A stretch of 7,217 nt of DNA from JALYXS01 sp051003795 (lineage in GTDB: Bacteria > Acidobacteriota > Terriglobia > Bryobacterales > Bryobacteraceae). Below the pieces are notes generated by a model. The model had not been told where the DNA came from, ran no database searches, and worked only from the letters and a program-made list of their open reading frames with translations. Positions 1 through 3,819 of this stretch are shown here, piece after piece. The stretch spans positions 1 through 7,217 of the forward strand of contig JBPCKZ010000049.1 in the NCBI GenBank assembly GCA_051003795.1, given 5' to 3'. The translations under genes were made by a program, and so were the position numbers. How positions within the stretch are numbered: the first letter of the stretch is position 1; each line of letters starts with the position of its first letter.

Positions 1-98
1 AAATCGATCCGGATAAGCTGAAGGCCATCGGACGCATGGGCGGCCCCACGTACACGCGCACGACCGACCGGTTCGACATGGAGCGGCCGAAGGTGTGA
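1..98 (+). CDS. 3' end of a probable flavin reductase family protein (partial)
   Basis: The window opens inside a reading frame whose first whole codon is at base 3 and which ends at TGA 96-98. The last 31 residues contain GRMGGPTYTRTTDRF followed by MERPKV at the C-terminus. A 'GR(M/L)GGPxYxRTxDRFxxxRP' ending is what I recall from the flavin-reductase-like (RutF / DIM6-NTAB) family, FMN-binding split-barrel proteins that reduce flavin with NAD(P)H or bind FMN. The catalytic and FMN-binding parts lie upstream and cannot be seen, so the family call rests only on the tail. The stop overlaps the ATG of the acyl-CoA synthetase by one base (TGATG), so the two are almost certainly co-transcribed and probably translationally coupled. 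Reading frame and stop are seen directly; the family is pattern recall and the substrate is unknown. Confidence 0.55.
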   Translation, partial: IDPDKLKAIGRMGGPTYTRTTDRFDMERPKV

Positions 99-1948
99 TG
101 TCCAAGTGGATTTGGGAGCCTCCGCCCGAGTGGATTGAGCGCACCAACGCCTGGCGGTTCATGCAACGGCTCGGCTTCGACGACCGCGAAGCGTTTCTGG
201 CTTATTCACGCGCCCGCCTCGAAGAGTTTTGGGAGCGAATGGTGCGCGAAATTGGAATCGAGTGGGCGCAGCCCTACCGTCAAGTGCTCGACACCTCGCG
301 TGGCGTGGAATGGGCGCAATGGTTCGTGGGCGGCAAGCTGAACATCGCTTCGAACACGCTCGATCGTCATGTCCACTCGACGAATCCGGCAATCGTTTGG
401 GAATCGGAAGATGGATCGACCCGCACGGTCGGCTTCGCCGAACTCGCGCGGGACGTGGACCGGCTTGCCCACGGGATCGAAAGCTTGGGACTGCAAGCGG
501 GCGATCGCGTTGCATTATGCATGCCGATGGTCCCCGAAGTGGTCACGATTCTTTATGCCTGCTTCAAGCTGGGCCTGATCGCCGTCCCGATTTTCGCGGG
601 CTTCGGCGCGGGCGCGATTGCGACGCGGTTGGCCGATTCGGGAGCGCGCCTGGTATTCACGGCCAGTCACGTTCAGCGGCGCGGAAAAAGAATTCCGTTG
701 CGCGAAAAGGTCGAGAAGGCGGCGGCAAACGCGCAGGTGGCCGACGTGGCCGAAGTTCTGGCGCGCGCGCCTTCGGAAGTCCCGCCACGCTCCGCGCTCG
801 CGCTCGATTCCGAGGCAACCGCGCTTTTGCTCTACACTTCCGGCACGACCGGCAAGCCAAAGGGAACCGTCCACACCCACGCCGGCACTCTGGCCCAGAT
901 GGCCAAGGAAATCCATCTCGCGTTCGATCACCGGCCCGAGGATCGCTTCTTCTGGCTATCCGATATCGGCTGGATGATGGGCCCGTGGACCATCGTCGGC
1001 AACCATCATTTCGGCGGGACGATTTTCCTGTACGACGGAGCGCCCGATTATCCTTCGCCCGACCGCCTGTGGCAGATCATTGAGCGGCACAAGATCACCG
1101 TGTTCGGCGTTTCCCCGACCGCCATTCGACTTCTGATGCGAGAGAGTTCGCCGCAGCGGCATGATTTATCGTCCTTGCGGCTCTTGGGATCGACCGGCGA
1201 GCCGTGGGACGACACTTCGTACGTCTGGTTTTTCGAGAACGTGGGGCGGAGGCGATGTCCCATCGTCAATATTTCGGGAGGCACGGAGATTGTGGGATGT
1301 TTTCTGTCTCCCCTTCCCATTCAGCCCTTGAAAATTTCCACGCTGGGCGCGCCCGCGCCCGGCGTTGCCACCGATGTGGTCGACGAGCAGGGGCATCCCG
1401 TTCGCGGCAAGATGGGCTATCTGGTGTGCACCAAGCCGGTGCCATCCATGACGCGCGGAATCTGGGGCGATCCCGAGCGCTATATCGAGACCTACTGGTC
1501 GAAGTTTCCCGGCTATTGGTATCACGGCGATTGGGCGAGCGTCGATGAGGACGGCTGCTGGTTCTTGCACGGGCGCGCCGATGAATCGATGAACGTGGCG
1601 GGCCGCAAGGTTGGCCCGGCGGAGGTGGAGGACGCGTTGATGGAGCACCCGGCGGTATCGGAAGCGGCGGTGATCGGGATTCCCGATGAACTGAAGGGCG
1701 AGGCCATCGTGGCCTTTGTGGTCCTGAATACTGGGGCTTCGGTTCATACGCACGAACTTTCCAACCACTTGGTGGAAGCGATGGGACCCACCTTCCGGCC
1801 CCACGCGATCTACCGGGTGCCGGAATTGCCGAAAACGCAGAGCGGCAAAATCGTGCGGCGGTTGATCCGGCAGAAGCATTTGGGCGAGAAGCTGGGGGAT
1901 CTCTCGACGGTTGAGAATCCGGCCGCGTTGGAGCATTTCCGCGGATAA
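98..1948 (+). CDS. AMP-forming acyl-CoA synthetase, Acs-like, non-acetate pocket
   Basis: A complete 616-residue member of the ANL adenylating superfamily, which activates a carboxylic acid with ATP to acyl-AMP and then acyl-CoA in the cytoplasm. The N-terminal region resembles the acetyl-CoA synthetase cap (GGKLNIASNTLDRH, like GGxLNxxxNxLDRH). The phosphate-binding loop YTSGTTGKPKG starts at residue 246, GSTGEPW spans 364-370, and SGGTEI spans 393-398. The ribose-binding Asp is D478 in WYHGDW, followed by the hinge and GRADESMNVAGRKVGPAEVE. The catalytic Lys is K584 in PKTQSGKIVRR. Architecture and length match Acs (about 650 residues), but the WWQTETG motif reads SGGTEIVG, so the Trp that caps the acetate pocket (Trp414 in Salmonella Acs) is Gly394. 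A larger acid is therefore likely, and I do not assign acsA. ATG 98 is chosen over GTG 95 because it gives the usual TGATG overlap with the upstream stop. K584 could be a site of regulatory acylation, as in Acs. Confidence 0.9.
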   Translation: MSKWIWEPPPEWIERTNAWRFMQRLGFDDREAFLAYSRARLEEFWERMVREIGIEWAQPYRQVLDTSRGVEWAQWFVGGKLNIASNTLDRHVHSTNPAIVWESEDGSTRTVGFAELARDVDRLAHGIESLGLQAGDRVALCMPMVPEVVTILYACFKLGLIAVPIFAGFGAGAIATRLADSGARLVFTASHVQRRGKRIPLREKVEKAAANAQVADVAEVLARAPSEVPPRSALALDSEATALLLYTSGTTGKPKGTVHTHAGTLAQMAKEIHLAFDHRPEDRFFWLSDIGWMMGPWTIVGNHHFGGTIFLYDGAPDYPSPDRLWQIIERHKITVFGVSPTAIRLLMRESSPQRHDLSSLRLLGSTGEPWDDTSYVWFFENVGRRRCPIVNISGGTEIVGCFLSPLPIQPLKISTLGAPAPGVATDVVDEQGHPVRGKMGYLVCTKPVPSMTRGIWGDPERYIETYWSKFPGYWYHGDWASVDEDGCWFLHGRADESMNVAGRKVGPAEVEDALMEHPAVSEAAVIGIPDELKGEAIVAFVVLNTGASVHTHELSNHLVEAMGPTFRPHAIYRVPELPKTQSGKIVRRLIRQKHLGEKLGDLSTVENPAALEHFRG

Positions 1949-1975
1949 AAGAGGTAATGTGTAATCGAACCTCTT
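1949..1975 (+). other. Inverted repeat just after the acyl-CoA synthetase stop
   Basis: AAGAGGT (1949-1955) and ACCTCTT (1969-1975) form a perfect 7-bp stem around a 13-base loop, starting directly after the TAA. The following bases are CTCCGAAG, so there is no T-tract, and this is at best a weak or Rho-assisted 3'-end hairpin. No better terminator separates this gene from the next one. Confidence 0.3.
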
Positions 1976-1985
1976 CTCCGAAGCG

Positions 1986-1991
1986 TCTAAT
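1986..1991 (+). promoter_or_regulatory. Possible -10 element for leaderless transcription of the envelope gene
   Basis: TCTAAT ends six bases before ATG 1998, so transcription would begin at or next to the start codon. No Shine-Dalgarno-like sequence is visible in the 20 bases before that ATG, which fits a leaderless mRNA. No good -35 hexamer sits 16-18 bp upstream, so the support is modest. The gene could equally be read through from the operon upstream. Confidence 0.25.
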
Positions 1992-1997
1992 TTCCAG

Positions 1998-2915
1998 ATG
2001 AGATTTCCCATTCTCTTTCTGCTGCCTGTCCTCGCCTCGGCCGCCATGTTCCCCGATACGCTCGGAACGGCGCAAAGGACCGCCTCCCGGCCCGCTACCC
2101 TCTCCGAGCCCGCCCTGTGGGCCGAGTATGGCCTTCAGGATTCCGAAAAGGCCTCCTACGGGGAAACCGCTGCGTATACGGTGGCGGGATATCGATTACA
2201 GGACGCGACCGGAGCTTTGGCGGCGTACCAGTGGCAGCGCGCGGTGAAATCCCCCACCCAGACCGTCGCGCGCGTGGGGACGTATCTGCTGGTGTTTGAG
2301 GGGCACAGACCCACCGGAATCGAGCTAGGCACGCTCAAAGGTTCGCTGCCTCGCCTCGAAGAGGGACCTCTCCCGACGCTGCCCAACTATTTGCCGTCTC
2401 GTGGGTTGTCGCCCGCGTCGGAGCGCTACATCCTCGGCCCGGTGAGTTTGGCGAAATTTTTCCCCGGTCTCTCCCCGGCGGAAGCCGGGTTCCACCTGGG
2501 CGCCGAAGCCCAATTGGCCGATTTCACCGGGAATTTGAAGCTTGCCATCTTTTCCTATCCCACCGAAGGCATCGCTCGGGACCGCTTCGAGGCGTTCGAG
2601 AAGGTCTCGGGAGCCATGGCCAAGCGCGCCGGACCGCTGGTCGCGGTGATTCTTTCTCCCAAGGACCTCGACGAAGCGGAGAGGCTTCTTTCGCAAGTAC
2701 GCTATCAGGCAGCTGTCACGCCAGGCCACCGCTTTGCCCCGCCCAAGGAAAATGTGGCGTCATTTTTCCTCAACGTGTTTAAACTCATAGGGATACTGCT
2801 CGTTTTCTGCATCTTATCGGGGTTTGCGGTGGGCGGTTGGCGAATGATTTTGCGGCGAGGGGGCCTGAATGGGGATGGCGATCAGATGATTTCCCTCGGA
2901 CTTCGAAATCGCTAA
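1998..2915 (+). CDS. Secreted/membrane-anchored protein of unknown function (DUF6599-like)
   Basis: A 305-residue protein. The N-terminus MRFPILFLLPVLASAAMF is a short Sec-type signal peptide with likely cleavage after about residue 16. A soluble domain of roughly 235 residues follows, which would lie outside the cytoplasmic membrane. One hydrophobic segment at about 261-281 (FKLIGILLVFCILSGFAVGGW) then leads into a short basic tail (RMILRR), giving a C-terminal anchor with the tail inside. Recognisable strings are WAEYGLQDSEKASY, DATGALAAYQW, ERYILGPVSLAKFFPGLSPAEAGF and LAIFSYPTEGIARDRF. From memory these resemble the DUF6599 family of acidobacterial hypothetical proteins, which has no known function. 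No catalytic motif is evident and I do not propose an activity. It sits 49 bp after the acyl-CoA synthetase gene without a clear ribosome binding site. The start is chosen because it gives an ideal signal peptide. Confidence 0.8.
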   Translation: MRFPILFLLPVLASAAMFPDTLGTAQRTASRPATLSEPALWAEYGLQDSEKASYGETAAYTVAGYRLQDATGALAAYQWQRAVKSPTQTVARVGTYLLVFEGHRPTGIELGTLKGSLPRLEEGPLPTLPNYLPSRGLSPASERYILGPVSLAKFFPGLSPAEAGFHLGAEAQLADFTGNLKLAIFSYPTEGIARDRFEAFEKVSGAMAKRAGPLVAVILSPKDLDEAERLLSQVRYQAAVTPGHRFAPPKENVASFFLNVFKLIGILLVFCILSGFAVGGWRMILRRGGLNGDGDQMISLGLRNR

Positions 2916-2965
2916 ATAAGTCTTTTTGTTGCCGTTACAGTCAAAAAAGCTTGAAAAAACGGGCC

Positions 2966-2996
2966 TTTCGCGGCAGCCGCCCGGTGGCTGTCGAAA
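2966..2996 (+). other. GC-rich hairpin in the envelope gene/hsp20 spacer
   Basis: CGGCAGCC (2971-2978) pairs with GGCTGTCG (2986-2993) across a 7-base loop, with one G-T wobble. An alternative register adds TTTCG (2966-2970) to CGAAA (2992-2996) with a two-base bulge. No T-run follows on the + strand, so this is not a convincing terminator, although it may protect or define the 3' end of the preceding mRNA. Between 2916 and 2965 I see only A/T-rich sequence, including two A6 runs around AAGCTT. Confidence 0.35.
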
Positions 2997-3005
2997 TGTG
3001 GATAA
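2997..3005 (-). promoter_or_regulatory. Perfect DnaA-box 9-mer (TTATCCACA on the - strand)
   Basis: TGTGGATAA on the + strand is the exact complement of the Escherichia coli consensus DnaA box TTATCCACA. It lies in the AT-richer spacer, four bases past the hairpin ending at 2993. I found no second full match in the window, so this is not an origin cluster. It may be a single titration or regulatory site, or chance: a given 9-mer on either strand is expected about 0.05 times in 7.2 kb under equal base composition. Confidence 0.3.
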
Positions 3006-3064
3006 GTTCTAAGTACTTGATCCTGGTTTCATTTACCGTCCAAAAAATCGACCGGGATTTTCCC

Positions 3065-3094
3065 TTGACGGGAGTGCCCCGAAAAATTTAAGAT
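3065..3094 (+). promoter_or_regulatory. Sigma70-like promoter for the candidate small RNA
   Basis: The -35 TTGACG (3065-3070) and -10 TAAGAT (3089-3094) are separated by 18 bp. An A-run (3043-3048) and a TTTT run (3058-3061) lie upstream. Initiation would fall near 3101. No credible coding start follows closely, and an intrinsic terminator ends about 108 bases later, so the product is probably an untranslated RNA or a terminated leader. Confidence 0.5.
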
Positions 3095-3100
3095 CCAATC

Positions 3101-3208
3101 ACTAAGTTTTTGGCGGTTGTGAAGCCGTCGAAAATGATTCTCCCATCGAACATCACCCCCGTTAGAACGGGGGGATCGAGAAGCCCACCCTCCCAGGTGG
3201 GCTTTTTT
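3101..3208 (+). ncRNA. Candidate structured small RNA or terminated leader upstream of hsp20-clpB
   Basis: About 108 bases between the promoter-like pair at 3065-3094 and a strong intrinsic terminator fold into three successive hairpins. Hairpin 1 is GGCGGTT (3112-3118) with AGCCGTC (3123-3129), 7 bp including two G-U pairs and closed by a GUGA tetraloop (GNRA class). Hairpin 2 is CCCCCGTT (3156-3163) with AACGGGGG (3166-3173), drawn more realistically as six G-C pairs around a TTAGAA loop. Hairpin 3 is the terminator stem at 3181-3204. The segment lacks the GGTCAGGTCCGGAAGGAAGCA core of SRP RNA and does not look like tmRNA, RNase P RNA or a riboswitch I can name. It could be a stand-alone small RNA or an attenuator controlling read-through into the heat-shock operon. 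The 5' end is inferred from the promoter and the 3' end from the terminator. Confidence 0.45.
3181..3208 (+). terminator. Strong intrinsic terminator
   Basis: AAGCCCACC (3181-3189) and GGTGGGCTT (3196-3204) form a perfect 9-bp stem with a six-base loop (CTCCCA). A run of T follows to 3208, then GTT. The geometry is that of a standard Rho-independent terminator on the + strand. It ends the candidate RNA starting near 3101 and insulates the hsp20 promoter 19 bases downstream. Confidence 0.88.
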
Positions 3209-3225
3209 GTTGGGTATCTTACACA

Positions 3226-3246
3226 CTTGACAACGAGAGACTCATA
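3226..3246 (+). promoter_or_regulatory. HAIR-like candidate HspR operator overlapping the hsp20 -35
   Basis: The sequence is CTTGACA, seven bases, then ACTCATA. The HspR-associated inverted repeat (HAIR) consensus as I recall it is CTTGAGT-N7-ACTCAAG. The match is 10 of 14 conserved positions at exactly the right spacing. The first half coincides with the -35 TTGACA, so part of the match is forced by the promoter. In actinobacteria HspR represses clpB and an hsp20 gene, which are the two genes that follow here. No hspR gene is in the window, and the site is inferred. Confidence 0.35.
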
Positions 3247-3255
3247 TTATATTCT
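3227..3255 (+). promoter_or_regulatory. Sigma70-like promoter of the hsp20-clpB operon
   Basis: The -35 TTGACA (3227-3232) is a consensus hexamer. The -10 is TATTCT (3250-3255, 17-bp spacer) or TATATT (3248-3253, 15-bp spacer) within an AT-rich stretch. Transcription would start near 3260-3262, giving a leader of about 57 bases before ATG 3318. Confidence 0.6.
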
Positions 3256-3266
3256 CTAAATAGATG

Positions 3267-3290
3267 AGATTCGATGAATTGATCGAATCT
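3267..3290 (+). promoter_or_regulatory. Perfect 9-bp hairpin/palindrome in the hsp20 leader
   Basis: AGATTCGAT (3267-3275) and ATCGAATCT (3282-3290) are perfect inverted copies around GAATTG. The element lies just downstream of the predicted transcription start, so it could be an RNA stem in the 5' leader or a dimeric repressor site on DNA. A third copy of the ATCGAA core at 3296-3301 touches the Shine-Dalgarno sequence and could compete for pairing with 3270-3275. Confidence 0.5.
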
Positions 3291-3299
3291 ATTTTATCG

Positions 3300-3305
3300 A
3301 AAGGA
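3300..3305 (+). promoter_or_regulatory. Ribosome binding site of hsp20
   Basis: AAAGGA lies 12 bases before ATG 3318. It decides the start: the in-frame ATG at 3264 falls at the predicted transcription start, has no upstream ribosome binding site, and would translate the leader hairpin. Confidence 0.6.
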
Positions 3306-3317
3306 CATCCAAAAACC

Positions 3318-3737
3318 ATGAGTCTCACGCACGATCCCGCTTATGGGCTTCGCGTTTTCGAGGACGCGATGACCCGCATGATGAATGAACCTCGCACTGG
3401 ACGGCCGTGGTCGCCCGCGGTGGACGTGGTGGAAACCGAAAACGCCATCGTTCTGAAGGCCGATCTGCCCGACGTCAATCTAGACGACATCAATGTCAAC
3501 GTGGAAAATCAAACCCTGACCATCAAGGGCGAGCGCAAATTCGAGCGCGAGGGCGACAACAATAGCTACCACCGCATCGAGCGGAGCTACGGCTCGTTTG
3601 TCCGCAGCTTTACCTTGCCGTCTATCGTCGATAACGAGAAGGTCGCCGCGGACTACAGGAACGGCGTCTTGACGGTTACGATTCCGAAAAAAGAGGCCGC
3701 CAAACCGCGGCAGATCAAAGTAAATCAGCAGCAGTAG
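3318..3737 (+). CDS. hsp20: Small heat shock protein, Hsp20 / alpha-crystallin family
   Basis: A 139-residue ATP-independent holdase of the cytoplasm. It binds unfolding proteins and keeps them accessible to DnaK and ClpB. A short variable N-terminus (1-30) precedes the alpha-crystallin beta-sandwich (about 31-125). Signature strings are WSPAVDVVETENAIVLKADLPDV at the start of the domain, TIKGER in the middle, YGSFVRSFTLP, and G116-VLTVTIP-K124 near the end. The C-terminal extension carries the I-x-I/V anchor I133-K134-V135 used for oligomer assembly, followed by NQQQ. Length and order are typical of bacterial class A-like Hsp20. The in-frame ATG 3264 would add 18 residues of leader-encoded sequence and is rejected on promoter and ribosome-binding-site grounds. 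clpB follows after 82 bp with no terminator, so the two form an operon. Heat control is likely through the operator-like and hairpin elements upstream. Confidence 0.95.
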   Translation: MSLTHDPAYGLRVFEDAMTRMMNEPRTGRPWSPAVDVVETENAIVLKADLPDVNLDDINVNVENQTLTIKGERKFEREGDNNSYHRIERSYGSFVRSFTLPSIVDNEKVAADYRNGVLTVTIPKKEAAKPRQIKVNQQQ

Positions 3738-3740
3738 TGA

Positions 3741-3812
3741 GGTCTCCCTCACGAGTAGGCTCGGTAAACTTGATTCCGAGCCGCGCCCGTCGGGGAGCGG
3801 TCCCGTCACGAG
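3741..3812 (+). repeat. Palindromic repeat-like spacer between hsp20 and clpB
   Basis: Two near-identical strings bracket the spacer: GGTCTCCCTCACGAG (3741-3755) and GGTCCCGTCACGAG (3799-3812), differing by one indel and one substitution. Inside are GGCTCGG (3758-3764) with CCGAGCC (3776-3782), a perfect 7-bp inverted repeat, and a second, imperfect GC-rich fold at 3781-3800 (CCGC...CCGTCGG...GCGG). The minus strand reads LPDGRGSE, a string I recall from spurious ORFs in acidobacterial and related genomes, where it marks a dispersed intergenic repeat. No T-run follows either fold, so neither is an intrinsic terminator. They could still act as an mRNA processing or stability element that sets hsp20 and clpB levels apart. 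The right-hand copy runs into the clpB ribosome binding site GAGGA (3810-3814). Confidence 0.45.
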
Positions 3813-3819
3813 GAAAACA

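Noticed and set aside
1166..2047. Long minus-strand open frame opposite the acyl-CoA synthetase
   Set aside because: It lies antisense to a gene with full motif support, shows no domain, and reflects the high-GC codon bias of the other strand.
2950..2996. Intrinsic terminator on the minus strand (hairpin followed by T6)
   Set aside because: The full stem is about nine bases from the T-run, the closer stem is only five pairs, and no minus-strand gene needs one.
2837..3091. 84-codon + strand open frame spanning the end of the envelope gene and the spacer
   Set aside because: It overlaps a well-supported gene in another frame, crosses the hairpin and DnaA-box region, and has no ribosome binding site.
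3101..3208. Candidate RNA as signal recognition particle (4.5S) RNA
   Set aside because: The conserved GGAAGGAAGCA-type apical core is absent, although the size would fit.
3226..3247. Sigma32-type heat-shock promoter (CTTGAAA / CCCCATNT)
   Set aside because: CTTGACA and ACTCATAT resemble the two boxes, but only seven bases separate them, far below the 11-16 required.
3134..3259. 41-codon + strand frame within the candidate small RNA
   Set aside because: It has no Shine-Dalgarno sequence and reads straight through the terminator stem and the hsp20 promoter, so translation is unlikely.
3292..3304. FourU RNA thermometer: TTTT pairing with AAGG of the hsp20 ribosome binding site
   Set aside because: The pairing would be two A-U and two G-U pairs around a five-base loop with no stem extension, too weak to trust.
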